NCBI GenBank assembly: GCA_034638255.1
Contig: JAWPGT010000003.1
Span: 1,054,001 to 1,118,000, forward strand
Direction: 5' to 3'
Length of the DNA: 64,000 bases
Source: Coprinus comatus
Taxonomy: Eukaryota > Basidiomycota > Agaricomycetes > Agaricales > Agaricaceae
Under the pieces are notes generated by a model. It ran no database searches. It was not told the DNA's origin and saw only the letters and a program-made list of their open reading frames with translations. Positions within the stretch are counted from its first letter, which is position 1. Each line of letters opens with the position of its first letter. The position numbers and the translations under genes were made by a program. Shown piece after piece: positions 48,485 through 61,596 of this stretch.

Positions 48485-49126
48485 CCAAAAGTCTGTAGTT
48501 CCCTTCACTGTTTATAATAATTCAATTTCTCAATTGTAAAATTGACTTGGATGGTGTTTAGTTGCTACTACTTTGACTTGATGTATTTAATAGTTTAACT
48601 TGAATTGAAATTTGGTTACAAGTTTTAATATTACATGTTGATTGAGACTTGAGTGAGAATTTACAAATGGACAGTGGTACAATTACTAATAGTATGAACT
48701 CAGTTGTATACCTCTTTTAGAGTCTGTGGTAGTTCCAGTCTCAGGCGCCGTGACTAGGTTGAACGTTGAGTGTCTGCAAAATGATCTTAATGTTCACTCC
48801 CAAGCTAAGCTAAGCTAAGCCCGCCACACTATTTAAAATCAAGTCTGAGACTTTTGGTAGAATATTTTTTACACTTATCTTATCAAATTCAAGTCATTGT
48901 CGACAATCATTAATCAGCCATTACTAGTAGTATCAGACAGATACTTAAAAAAAATGCGGCTTGATTCAAACGAAGTTACGAACCTGAAATCAATAACTAA
49001 GGGTCAATGATACAACGGTTCCGTTGTCAGCCGTTTCCATGATGATTACTTGTTTATACATTACATACATACGCTGATATACGTAAATTGAAGGGTGATC
49101 CTCTCGTCGAGTCAGGGTAGCGTGAA

Positions 49127-49138
49127 GGGGGGGGGGGG
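49127..49138 (+). repeat. Poly-G tract (12 nt)
   Basis: A pure run of G; a possible place for assembly or sequencing error. Confidence 0.7.
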
Positions 49139-50308
49139 ATCGAAAAAGATTAAATGTTTTAGGTTACATCAGGGGTTACATATGTCCATACTTACTTACT
49201 AGGTATTATTTTTAGCTTTTGGCAATGCCGTGAGGGCTTGAAGTTGAAACTTCTTAGTTGGTTGAATGAATGATATTCAATTGTTATTTTGGAATTATAA
49301 GATGGTTTCGATGATTCGTTTATATCTCTAATAATAAGGAATAAGCGCTTAAGCTTAAGCTTAAGGTCCAGCCTGAAGAAAGTCTCCGAGTCCTGGTAGT
49401 CATTTCATTAGCCTTTAGGAGTTAAGATTTTGGTATTTTTTTTTTTTCCGATAAGTCAGGAATTCGGAATTCAGGCCTCGAGGAATCGATTTAATCAACA
49501 CGAGGCATTTCAGGGTCATTGATACACTTGCACATGTGTAACACACACTTAGTCTGCTGAAAACTAAAAAGGCGGCCGAAGAGTTGGAGTCGGGGGTTGT
49601 GTACTATACTACTTAGACTATCATGAATCATGATCATGTTTGTAAATACCGCTGGTAAGTAAGTAAGTAATTCTCAGCGCTCATAACGGCCTCAGGGGAG
49701 TAGAAACTTGAGGTTTGTTCAGACGTATATGACCAAGTATAACACTTATAGGGCCTACCTAATATTATTAAAATCATGCGTATTTTATTCTGTTTCGGTG
49801 TTTCATATTATATAGTCTCTTCCGACTGACCGGAACCGATGATTTTGACAATTCCGAATCCCGAGTCGTTAGGAGGATAGCTTTTATACTTATGCTTATG
49901 TGCTACTACTACAGACTACTACTAGAATTTATATTATGTCAATGACCCTTGTGGATGTCCTTCTTCAAGGGTGTTATACTGTTTGTGTTTGTGTTTCGGT
50001 GATTAAATTGAAACGAAAATGAAAATAAAAATGAAACTTGGGATATCCTAAGGAGTGTTAGTGATGTGCGTGTATGGTACTAAGACCCTCGGAGCCTTTT
50101 TTTGTTTTTTTTGGTATTAGATAGGTATTTGGTATTGGTATCGAAGACAAGGGTAGTTACAAAATGATGTAAGGGTGCACAGAACGTAAAATTGGTATAC
50201 GAGATCTGAAGGAAAAAAGAGAGAAAAACGAGCTCAAAAATATTTGAGAAATAACGGAAAAAAAAAGCGAGAATACCCACTCCGTCCATCGAAAATGTTG
50301 AGTTATTA

Positions 50309-51980
50309 TCAAACTTCAGCTAAAATACTAACCAAAATATCTTTAACACTCATTCTCCCTTCCTCATCTTCCTCCTCCTCCTCATCGTCATCCCCACCTA
50401 TAACTCCTCCAAATTTTCCATCATTATTATCACCTTCATTATCACTTTCATCAGGATCAAAAGTCGCACCAAAAACAACACCAGCCAAAACTTCCTCTCT
50501 TCCTCCTTGTCTTACTCTAAGTCTATGAGAAACACAACGTGGAAATGTACGTGCTATATTTGCTTCTGTTATTTCTAGCGGTGGTAAATTTGGAATTGGA
50601 ATTGTTACGTCCGTTTCTATTTCATTGTTGTATTCTTGTGGTGTATTATTGTGTTTGACGTTGGAGTTTGAATGATGATGATAATGATGTTGGTGTTGTT
50701 GTAGTGGTAATGAAAATGCTTGAGTTTGAGTTGGTTGGGAATAAGGTTTAGATATGGACATTGAAGTAGATTTAGAATGGGAATTTGTGAATTGGGAATG
50801 GCGAGAATTACGTCTCGAGTATTCGAGTAATTCAAAACTTTCATCTTCTTGCTCATCGTCTTCTACGTGTTCTTCATTATTGTTAATATTTTCTTGAGGT
50901 TGAATAAAAGGTCTAATTAATTCAACACCGGTAAGTTCATCTCCTCCTCCTCCAATTTGCCCAAGAACATAAGCAACAACTCTACCGGCTTTAATCAACC
51001 TTTCACAATCTTTAACACATCTTGCAGATAGGAGTGTAGCATCTAATTGAGGATGTGCACGTGTTGCGGAAAATAGATCTGCTAGATACGATTTGAGTGA
51101 AGATGAGATGAAGATAGGACTTGATTTTGATTGGGTTTGGAGATAAGCTGTGCGTAAAGTTTGAATTAAACCTGGTGTCACTGAGCCTGCACCAGGTATT
51201 GAAATCGAATTTGAAGTTTGGGATGACGAATGGATAGGTCTAGTCATGCTCGAAGTAGATTGATTTAAACCTGGTGTTCCTACTGCAAAAAGAAGAGGAG
51301 GGGGAGTAGCAGATTGAGGAGGTAATGAAGTTGAAATGGTGACATGTGGACCTGATGGGATTGATGATAAAGATTTGAAGGAAGTGTTACGGTTTGTATT
51401 TGAGATTGAGATGGGAGGTGTAAATGGGGATTGTGGCTGTAGTTGTTGGAGAGTATATCGGAGATGGGGATTGAGCGAAATGTTAGAGCTCATTGCAAAC
51501 ATGTCCAACTGGAGTATAATGAGCTGATAGGGGATAGGATGATATGAGTGGGTTACGTACGAGGGTCTTGTGGATGTTTGGACGGTCTATGGGATTTGAA
51601 GGACAGATGTAGATGAGGACAAAGCCATTGTGGGGAAGAGGGAGATCAGAGATGGTGTCTGGTAACTTGTTTGTCGCGAGGACGGACGCCAAGGCTCGTT
51701 GGGAGGCAAGTGATACGGTCTGAAGCCCGGAGAGGATAAGGGCAATCGGAACACTCGGCCCAGTGCGCCTTTTTCGGAGGTCAGAGAAGAGCTGGCGCAG
51801 GAAGGAGTGTGGGTGGAGATGGGCAGACTTGTTCGTTAGTCTGACCTTGTGGACAGCGTATTCAGACAGCAGCTGTTGGACGAGACGGATGACGAGAGAG
51901 ATGTCGTCATCAGTAGTGCGGAGGATGAGGTGGGCATGTGCAGTTAGGGCTTGTGCGAGGGAGTGGAAGACAAGTGACAT
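50309..51980 (-). CDS. MoxR / magnesium-chelatase-like protein, probably without a working ATP site
   Basis: Exons 51980-51561 and 51508-50309 on the minus strand, 539 residues. The segment VPIALILSGLQTVSLASQRAL resembles the AAA+ Walker B/sensor region of MoxR-type ATPases, and RPNIHKTLLDMFAMSSNISL resembles their arginine-finger region. The helical lid follows (SPIFISSSLKSYLADLFSAT, HPQLDATLLSARCVKDCERL), then a low-complexity insert rich in His, Gln and Ser, and a conserved end (NIARTFPRCVSHRLRVRQGG, SVKDILVSILAEV). No Walker A (GxxxxGKS/T) is present upstream, so ATP hydrolysis is doubtful. I believe similar proteins occur across basidiomycetes with unknown role. The start is 42 bp from the start of the divergent plus-strand gene. 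Confidence 0.75.
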
Positions 51981-52022
51981 GTGTATATAAATAAATAATT
52001 CACCACATCTTGCCTTTGGCTC
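51981..52022. promoter_or_regulatory. Very short bidirectional promoter/leader
   Basis: Only 42 bp separate the start codons of the divergent genes at 51980 (minus) and 52023 (plus). The spacer contains TATATAAATAAATAA, a possible shared core element. With so little room, each gene's 5' leader must be tiny or start inside the other gene. Confidence 0.5.
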
Positions 52023-55000
52023 ATGTCTTTCGCGGTCGACGACACCTCGCCCGCCATCGTCTATACCCCCTTTGCAGACTCTCTCGCCGCCCCAAACACT
52101 GAACTGGGCTGGAACCCCTACTTTGTTAGCTCAGGTTTTGCTTCGTCCCAAGGTCAAAGAGGCTTTGGCCAATCTCAACACATTACTGCAAGGAACGGCG
52201 CTTCTCTTTCAATATCATGGCATGGTCAGTCTTTTCTTCTCTATCAAATTCTGCTCCTCATAGGACGCAGGCACGTCCATCCAGCTATTTGGAAACACTA
52301 CCCAGGCAAACTTTAGCCTAACGCTCGACGCCGTGCAGGTCCCTGAGGCACAGATCAATTCAAATCCAGCAAACAACCTACTCGCTTCTCTCAATAACCT
52401 CAACGATGCTCTTCACACTCTAACACTTACAGCTATCACACCTCCACTGGAGGATCAGGACCCTCCAGGCTCCCATCTAATCGTCTTTGACAAGGCCGTA
52501 GTTACAAGTCCACCGCCCGCCAACTTTTCAGAGTCGGTACATGTGCATATATGCGCTAAAATATATACTGACGACACGCATTTAGTCTTGTATTCTCCGA
52601 ACGACCCATCGATAGTACCAATGTTCAACTCGATGGCCAGTGGATCCCCATCGATTCTGTAGCACAGTCTGCACTAAGAGGCGACACCGCTAGTCTCACA
52701 TTCTCCGGTAAATATATGCGTTCTCTCTATCTCCGAACACCAATTCATTCATCATTATACGACTATATGCATATAGGTATATCAATACGTGTGCTCGGAA
52801 CGACTTCGCCTGACGCTGCAAATTATTCCGTCGTACTCGACAATACTATATACCCTTCTACATCTGCGAAATCATCATTTACAAACCCTGATACCCTGTT
52901 ATTCTTTGCATCTGGTCTCACAGCAGACACCACACATCGATTGGTTGTTAGGAACGAGGGAGGCGGGGTACTAAGACTCAAGTCAGGTGGTGGCTTCGTG
53001 GCCTTTGCCGCTGGTGAACCCACGTATGTGTTTCCTTGGTTCTTGCTTCCTTTTTCATTTTCCTTGTCCTTCTATCATTCGTCTTGTTGCTTTAGCGCAT
53101 TACTATGAATAGAAACACGGGGGGGATATGCGTTCAGGATCAACCGGCGCGGCTGCGAATCAGGACCCGTACTACATAACTCCCCGCGTGGTTCTATGAT
53201 TGTTCGTCGTCATCTTGTCAAGCCCCATTCTGTCCAATTATGATCCTTCTGTCACGCATCATCGCCCATTCCCCACTTCGTTTTTTCCACTTTTCCACTT
53301 TTACTCCATTTCTCAATCGGGAAAAGTCCACACGCTAAATGCAGTAGACTATATTGCTAATGCTTTTTACATTTACAGATCACTACCGCCAAACATCACG
53401 TCTGCATTCCCATCGCCACCTTCATCATCATCACCACCCTCATCAACTATGCAACCTGAAAATACAAACCAGCCATTTGCAAGAGGAACAATAGCAGCGC
53501 TGATTTTAGCCGGTATCTTGGGATTCATAATTTTAAGTGCTGTCTTGTTCTTTTTCTGTGTTTGGAGACCGCGGAAGAGAAAACGACTAGAACGTACGGA
53601 GGATGTGCGGTGGCCTAGGGAATATGAGAAATCACTTAGTGCTGTTGGAGGAGCAGGGAGGAGAGTTAGTGTAAAAGATGCAAATGGGGGTGTTTTGGAT
53701 ATTTCTCGACATTCTCGTCAGCACCCTCGTTCGCATCCGAACTGGGACCAGTATCCAAATCAGGATCCAACGCCTTTGAGGGAAATGAGTAAAGCGTTTT
53801 CTGCTGTAGGAATGGGTATCTCTTCACCAACCTCCTGCAATGACGAGGAAGGAGAAAGTCCAGTAACAACACGATCTGGATATACGAGATGGAAGAAAGA
53901 TGTTAATCGGACTTCGGGATTGACGTTGCTGGGACTGAAGTTTTTGAAATCAAAATCTTCGTCTTTGGATCGAGAGGAGGAGGCTGGTAATGGTAAAGAG
54001 AAAATGAGTCCGATTTCGCCTAGGAGCGGACGAAGTGGCGGTGTTGGTATCTTGAGTGAGATCAGAGAAGATGATGAGAGGGAGTCGAGCTCTTTTTCGA
54101 ATCTTCGAGGGAGGATGTCGATGATTGGGAAGACGAGTAAAAAAGACAAAGGAAAAGGAAAGGCGAAGTGGTCTCCTCCAGGTTTCTCATTCCGACTTAG
54201 TTCCTCGAGTTCGAACCCAAATTCTCGTTCGAGAAGAGCTACGGGGACCAATGAACCAGAGTATGAATATCACTCTACCAAACCTACTGACATCGGCGTC
54301 GATGCTGGTGTCTCTCAAAAAAGACAAGAAAGAGATGTAGAATCATTATCTGGGCTAACATCGCTTTCGTATGCCTCGAATTCTAACCTTCCTCATGACG
54401 TTGAGATGCGAGGGGAGAGGGATCCCCCTTCGTATGCTGCTTCTGTTCTTTCTCCTACTACCACGACGACTACTACCACGATGACGAGTTCACCACCTTC
54501 GCTTCCGAGGAGTATTACTGCTGAGGGTCAAGTAGCTCCATTACCTTCGCCGTCTGTCCAAGAGGCACCCAGGCTTATCCAGGGACTTCATAATTATCCG
54601 AGACCTCCTCCCCCTCCTCCCGCAGCCGCTATTCCGCCTAACACGCCACCGATGTCGCCGAACAATCAGACAATGAATCTCCCTCCGACCAATCTTCCGA
54701 CTATAGCTGAAGGAAGTGGCGGTCGGAGTCAGAGTCAAAATCAGAGTCAACGACACATCTTAAGTATAGGTGGTGGATTACAAGGTGGACTTGGAGGACC
54801 TCCACTTTCGATGAAAGATGCGCTTAGAGGTTTGAGTCCTAGGATTAGTAAAGCTAGTAGGGGGTATTATGCAGAGGAACAGGAAGGCGAAGGCGAAGAA
54901 AATGTAGGTAGGAGGGAAGGACAAGCCCAAGGATCAAGTGAGGTTGGACATGATAAAGGAGTTGGAAGAGGGTCGACTACACGAGCACTTCCCCCCATAC

Positions 55001-56940
55001 CTCATCAACAACAACCACAAGCGCCGAAGGCGAAGGCAAAAGAAGAAGTTCCGAAGTTGCGGACTACATCCTTAGATGAAGTAGGAGAAGGCACCAAGGC
55101 ATTGTTACCGTTGTTGAATGTGGAAACTGCGAGTCCCTTCCGCGTGGATTTCGATCCTTCTGCACTCTACGCTGAACCAGCGTCCAAGTCCCAATCCCAG
55201 AACTTACAACCGCAACGGTTCAAGTCGAGATCTTCTTCGAGTGATGCTGCTGGTTTAGGAGGAGAAGGAAGTCCGAGTGTTATTCAATCATTTGCTGAAG
55301 CTGCAGTTGCAGTTTCTCCGGTTGCAACATCTCCTGTTACTGCTACTGAAGGTGAAGATACAGGTGAAGAGATGAAAGCGGAAGCCATGAAGAGACAGTC
55401 TAAACAGTCTACTACTTCGAGAGTGCATTTCGAAGATGATCCTACTAGTAGTTCTGAAGGTGTTTCCGGGCCTGGGGTTGAAGACAATAAGGATAAGGGC
55501 GGAGAAAGTGGGAAAGTTGATAAAGGAAAGGAGGAGAAGAATGTAGCTAGGGGAAAGGAGGCCGATAAAGAGAAGGAAAGGAAGAAGGGATTCAGGTTGA
55601 CCCCTCCTAGTGGTCAGTCTCCATCCTCAAAAAAGACGACGGGGACGGGGACGAGATCATTCCTTGATTTTAGTTCTCAACCCTCTTCTCTACATTCGAG
55701 GTATACTTCTGATGTTGAGCAACAAGCCCAACACCCGAACCCCCCAGGCAATGGGAATGGGAACGGGAATGGAGGAAGAGTATGGTCGATGCAACTTCCT
55801 GGACGGAATATGGCAACGCAACTCAAATCTAAATGGTCAAATACTACGCTTCAAACTCAAGCGTCCAATTTTACATCTTCGCTTTCTTCTTATTCAGGGT
55901 CTAGTATTGCTCAGCCATCTCCACCCCCACCTCCACCTCCTCTCCCACAACCACAAAACCCAAACGCAAGCTCAGAACCTCAGAATCCATACCGTCATTC
56001 AGAAGCTTCAAACATCTTCCCTTTCCCGTTATCTATACCTCCTTCACCTTGGTTACCAGAAGGATTTCAAGGAGTTGAACCTAGTCCTAGGTATATGTCA
56101 CCTCCTGTTTCTTTGGCAGGGGGTGGGCTGAGTGTTCCCGGAAGTCGAGGACATCAACATCATAAGGGTTCTGGTTCTGGTTCTGGTACCGGCGGGGCTG
56201 TTTCAGCTACAGGTGGTGGTTCTTCAGGACCTACTCGACCTCCACCTATTACTATTACTGCCGCGGCTACGACGGAGATCTCTGCTGTAAATCCGAGTGC
56301 GAACGTGGAACCGGATACGCCCTCTGATAGTTTCCCTTATTCACCTTCTGAAGTCCATTTTAGGACTTCTTTGATGTCTTCTTCTGGTGATTCACGAAGG
56401 TCTAGAGATGAAGATAGGGATGGAGATGATGATACTGGAATTGTGATTGAGGATGAACCTATGAATGAGTTTGGGTATCCTAGGAGGATTTATACGTTTA
56501 GAGAACGAGATCAGGAACAACAACCACATTCACGTTCGCATTTGCGTTCACAAGCACATCCTCCTTTACCTTCTGCGCCTGCTTCTGCTTCTGCTTCTAC
56601 AACTGTCCCCAATACGCCCATACCCACTCCTAGGAGTGCGAATGTGGAAACATCCGCGTCGACGCCTGCGTTGATTTCTTTGACTCCTCAACGATATGTT
56701 CCTAGGATGCAGACACAAACGCAGACACATACCCCTAGTGTTAGTGTTGGCACGGATATTCAATTATCTCAAGGTCAACCGCAACAGCAGCAGCCGCAGC
56801 CTAGCTCATCGATTGTTCAAAGAATATTTGGTGGTGGGGGAAGTGGAGGAGGTAGTGCTAGTGCTAGTGCTAATACGCATAGCACTACCAAATCGCCTCT
56901 TTCCTCGTTTTTGAAACCGAATTTCACTTCGGGTTCTTGA
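52023..56940 (+). CDS. Large single-pass membrane protein with disordered cytosolic tail, function unknown
   Basis: Exons 52023-52224, 52271-52532, 52586-52707, 52777-53023 and 53379-56940, 1464 residues. Residues 1 to about 310 form beta-rich repeats of a type common in basidiomycete membrane proteins (SQHITARNGASLSISWHG, then TSIQLFGNTTQANFSLTLD; a second module VQLDGQWIPIDS, GISIRVLGTTS). One membrane segment follows at about 315-340 (IAALILAGILGFIILSAVLF) with the stop-transfer signal RPRKRKR. The remaining 1100 residues are Ser/Pro/Gly/Gln-rich and predicted disordered, with polyproline runs. No signal peptide is seen at the N-terminus. Splice choice is least sure at exon 2: frame requires the donor GTCGGT at 52533. 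The last intron is 355 nt, unusually long. The function is unknown; a surface sensor is speculation. Confidence 0.8.
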
Positions 56941-59900
56941 TTTGATTTTTTTGTGATCTTTTTTTTTTTTTTTGCGCATCTGTGCTTTGAACATTTTTTA
57001 GAACGTTTTGCTTGATTTTTGGCCTGCCTTCAATTTTCAACTCCAACTTCAACCTTAGCTTCAACTTCAACTCCCAACTTCAATTTCTACGGTTCAAGTT
57101 CAATGTTCCAGACTTTCTTTGATGATGGACCTTATTGTAACTTGTAGCTGTTTCTTTTAGCCTTTTTCTTCATATTTCTGATGTATTTCTAGTTCACATT
57201 CACATTTTCTCATTATACCAGTTCTATACCAGTTCTGTTGCAACCTTGCCTTTGCCTTTGTTATTTCTATTTCTATTGCCCTTCCATTCTCTTGTGCACT
57301 TTTTTTGTCCCGAGTGTTTTGTGTTCTACGATTACGACCTAAGTGATGAAGCTGTCTTTTCTTATGCTATCGTTTTCTTCCCCTATCTCCTTCTATTATC
57401 TCTCATTCTCGAATTCGCTATCACACTCATTCTCTCTCACTTGCTATCTGTGTCTGCTACCAACTGTGATAGGTTGTATACTACTATCCATTTTGTTGTT
57501 TTTATCTCGGCTCTTATCATTCGTTATCAATATCGCTTACACGTTCTTTTACCAGTACATAATACCGCACTAAATAAAAGACTATGCCATTTCCATTTCT
57601 TTTCGAAGTACCAAGAAGATTCCTGTCCTAAATTTGGTTAGTTCAAAGTCAGTTCAAGAAGTCCGTCACATAGACGACATAAGACAGACAGACATAAGGT
57701 GTCTATCTATCTATGCATCTATATATATTAGAAAGTATAATCTCTCGATTGTGTGCAATTATGTGGTATTACGTATAGTAGACTTAATTAAAATGAATCC
57801 TTCTTCAGGAGAATGAATGAGGTTGTAAAATATCCATCCTAATGTGATTTCTATCCAGATTCCAGAGGCAACATCCGAAAATAGTTCTTCGGCCGCCGAT
57901 AGTAAGGATTTCTGTGTTTGGTTGGTTGGTTATCCGCAGTATGGCATTACACCACTGACATACCTGTGACATTACCAATAATACCACACTATTTAACACT
58001 AATTATATACTCCATAGGCATAGGTAGATTATTTGGTACTAAAGTGTCGTTCCGTACGTAGTCTTTTGAAACTTTCAGCCGCATTAGTTCCAAATTGTAG
58101 GGGCTTAGTAAACTGTTACCTGTTACTGTATGGGGCCTGATTCGAGCCCAGTGATATGTCAATGAAAGATAGGATTCGGATTGTGACATGACCTTGTCTT
58201 GTCCCATCATGTAAAAAGTTCTTCCCCTGTGACTTTTGGACCCATTTTCACTCACCTGTTGGTGTGACTGTATTGGCATCCATCATGTGTCAAGGATCAA
58301 GAGAACGACGGTGTTGAAATTGGAATGTGATTTTTATTTCCCTTCTAGATCTTTATTCCGTTCAGTTAGGTCCCGGTTTTGTAGGTGATTACTTAAATTG
58401 AGATTAGACAAAAATGCTCGTGTAAGTTGTTCGGATGTGGTTCATTGTTGGGTTGGACTTGGACCGTTGGTGTGCTGAAAGTGGATTGTGATGGGCCAGT
58501 CGAAATGAGTTTTTCATCAGACGTTATAGAAGTCATGCCAGGAAGAATTGGATATTCATCCACAATGAACCTTCCCTTTCTGGTCCTGTGACAGGATCTC
58601 TCTCCTTCTTTCTCGTTTTTATTTATTTATTTTAGTTTTTGAGTGATTGAATAATTGATAGAAAGGATGATATGAAAGGACGGATGTAACCGTTATCTGG
58701 TTCAAGAAGAGACAGATGCTTCTCGTGTGTGTGTGTAAACTAGAATAATACTGTATATCAGAAAATTGAAATCACGAAATTATAGAATATGTCATGAAAG
58801 AAGAAGAGAAGAGAAGAAATGTTACGTATATGTTGGACATTGGACATTATGATTAGATGGCCATAAGAGGCCGTAATAAGCTCAAGGGCTTCAATGCTCA
58901 GCACCAGAAATCCGTCAAATGTCAAAGTCCAAGATGCCGAGTAAAATCAATCAGTCATCTTTTTTGTAGTCGTGAGTACTTCAACTTGGAACAAAAGCCT
59001 GAGGCTGGCACCCTGTTTCTAGTTCGGAACTACAAAGTAGCCTAGAGGTCGCCTGGAAAGCTTCCTTCTGTGGGTGTCAACGGTTTAACACTTTCTACCA
59101 CCTTTTGGGTCACCGGCATAAGGCGATTGGCTGCTTTACGCTCGACCAATTATAAAGATCACTATGACATCGCAGAGATCGCGTGCCCTACTTCTCGGAG
59201 CAACGCCTTGATACCTACAGAAATAACACTGAGTATACGGTTGTTGGTAACAATATCCCTAGTGGGGAGATGGTTCATTGACAACTTTACCTGATAAATA
59301 TATCTCATTTCTTTCGGATTGTTACTTTCTCCTTCGAGTCTCCATTAATTTTACCCACAGCAGGGTATCAGCTGCCAATACTTTAAGTGTTCGGCACTAG
59401 GAATGTCGTACTTGAGCTGCCGTTGTCTGACAATAAACCTTAGCGTTAACGACCAGGGATATCTGTTCAACGCAAACTCAAGTTAGTCAATGTCCTGTAC
59501 GTTCCAGTATTGTCAGATATCACCAGCCAGCTAAGCCCTCAGAACCAAAAGTGGAATGCAATTCACCATTGATTAGGACCAGTCAACTTCAAATTTGCTT
59601 GTCATGGAGGTTCTCAGGGAAACAAATTAAAGAGATCTTATCCGGCCGGATCCACTCTCCGGCTGCAGAAGTAGAAAACGTTTCATAATTATAGCCGAAT
59701 GAAGTTTTTTCACATCTCCGTTGGCAAATGTTTGTGGTAAATATGATCGTTTTATATCTCTTGATGAGGGGTTAGTGTCGCAATTAAAGGAATGGCTGAC
59801 TGGTTACTCATTAAGACTTTGTTTGCCGTGGGTTGGGTAGCAAGAACCTCACAACAATGAAAAAGACTGTTGTAAGAGTCTAGGCAAAGACATCTGCAAA

Positions 59901-61504
59901 TCTCAAAATTCAGAGGGAGAATGTTTCCAAGACATGTTAAGAACTTCCATGGTGTTTTCCGTTTGAACACCAAACACTAGTAATATGCGCATATAGTGTG
60001 ACTCACTCGTTGTACTATTGAACAACATACACTCACTGTGTGTATTGTTAGCAACCTTTATTTACCGTTACAAGGGTGGGAAATGAAAAGAAAAGATGAA
60101 AATCTTTGTACATTGGTGATGGTGGCATTTTCTCCTATACTTTGCTGGACTTGAGTAGTTTCGGCCAAAACCTTTGAACATCTGTATCCCGGGCTTTAAG
60201 CAGTCTAGTACTAACTTGCCCAAAATATCGAGGTATCCAGTTACCGATTCATGCTCGCTTTCAATTCAATCCTCCTTATCCTACGCCGGAAAAATCATTA
60301 GGTGTTTGTGCCCAGTGGTTAAATAGCACACCTTCGCCATGAACTAGTGTACATTTCACCAGTTTTTGTGGGATAAAAAGATAAGTAGAATAGTCATTAT
60401 CTCTAGCTTTGACAGGACCCATTGCTTCGTATCGTTGCTTTGGTATGCACCGTTTCATATGCTTGATTGATTTACTAGTGTATCATCCTTGAGTATATGC
60501 TAGGTGTATGCTCTGATTTACCACTGTGCAATGTTCAATTCGAGCATAGATACCAGTCTTTCTGCCGACGAAGTTGGTACTACAATTGCTTGGTATAGTG
60601 TGGAGGTGACGATGGAACCTGAATCAATGAAGCTGCCAAGACGCGTCCAGTTGTCCAAAGCAAGCAGAAAGCAAGTATCCAAGATGCATCGTCGTATCAC
60701 GTGGACACAACTATATAACAAAAAAATCGTTTTCTCCTGATCAAAGTTCATGACAACATCAGCACTGTACACTGTACGTGAGGCCTTGAGGGGCGACCAT
60801 CATGATGCATGCAGACAAAGTTACACACCAGCTCAATACCGTCTATGAAATAACTTGGAGACCCTGCGAAAGGACCGCTCATCACTCCCGTCATGCCTTT
60901 CACATTAACCTTTCTCGGACCTCTGTTACACTGACGAAATGGTTTCAAATACCTCCTACTCGGACCCACGCCTCCCGATGTCAAACAACATTATCACCAT
61001 TGTTTATCAATGCTTCACTCGCTCAAAACCCCCCTCTCATTATCTTATCCCTACTTTATGGTGGTCCTATTATCTGAGACACCCTGACACCGTCCGACAC
61101 CCTTGCACAGCATTTCTTTCTACGACAATCAAATTCCTAATATACCTAAAGCTGGTCCCTAAACTACTCAAAAAACGCCCCCAATCTGATGTCAGGATAC
61201 CCAACTACTTTATTAATTTCTTGTCAATGATACCAGGCTCTTTTACGATTTCCGCTAGCAAAAAACAGACATTCGTTTTATTCATTCAACCTTGGACTTT
61301 CACATTGATGGTAACGAACCTGACTCTCAAAATGCACTTTGTAAAATATCCACTCATATTCTCATTTTTCATCAAGAATTACTCCAAAGCATGAACATGC
61401 TATTTTTATCCGAATATCACGACCACAGAATGATATTGTTGATCGGCAACTGAGCTTCTTCTCGCATAGCCACACTACCGCCTCAGTTGAGTTCTGATAC
61501 TAGG
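56941..61504. other. 4.6-kb stretch without a supported gene
   Basis: It begins with the T-rich 3' region of the membrane-protein gene. Short ORFs (for example 57246-57641, low-complexity hydrophobic from pyrimidine-rich DNA) are not convincing. No tRNA, TIR or recognisable protein fragment was found. Confidence 0.5.
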
Positions 61505-61510
61505 TATAAA
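61505..61510 (+). promoter_or_regulatory. TATA box of subtilase copy 2
   Basis: TATAAA 87 nt before the ATG at 61597, followed by GGACG; the paralogue at 10133 has a matching element at 102 nt. Confidence 0.55.
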
Positions 61511-61596
61511 GGACGTTCGAGGCTGTAAAGTGTAAAGGCCTTCCTCCCTTCCTACCCCCCATTACAACCTACCCCACGAGTGTCTTATACGACAGT

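Larger units (their letters stand above)
44636..50308. other. 5.7-kb stretch without a supported gene
   Basis: AT-rich sequence with only short ORFs that neither resemble known families nor splice together. It contains a 22-nt A run (48463-48484), a 12-nt G run (49127-49138), short tandem repeats (CTAAG near 48810, AAGCTT near 49345, GTAA near 49655) and many TACTACTA-like motifs. The Ctr promoter is at the left end. No transposon ends were recognised. Confidence 0.5.

Noticed and set aside
44636..50308. Centromere or rDNA-like block
   Set aside because: No satellite array, rRNA sequence or transposon cluster is present; it is simply gene-poor AT-rich DNA.
53760..54251. 163-residue minus-strand ORF
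   Set aside because: Lies entirely antisense within the coding exon of the large membrane protein; a shadow of Ser-rich coding sequence.
57246..57641. 131-residue Leu/Phe/Ser-rich plus-strand ORF
   Set aside because: Arises from pyrimidine-rich DNA in the 3' region of the membrane-protein gene; hydrophobic low complexity with no conserved blocks.
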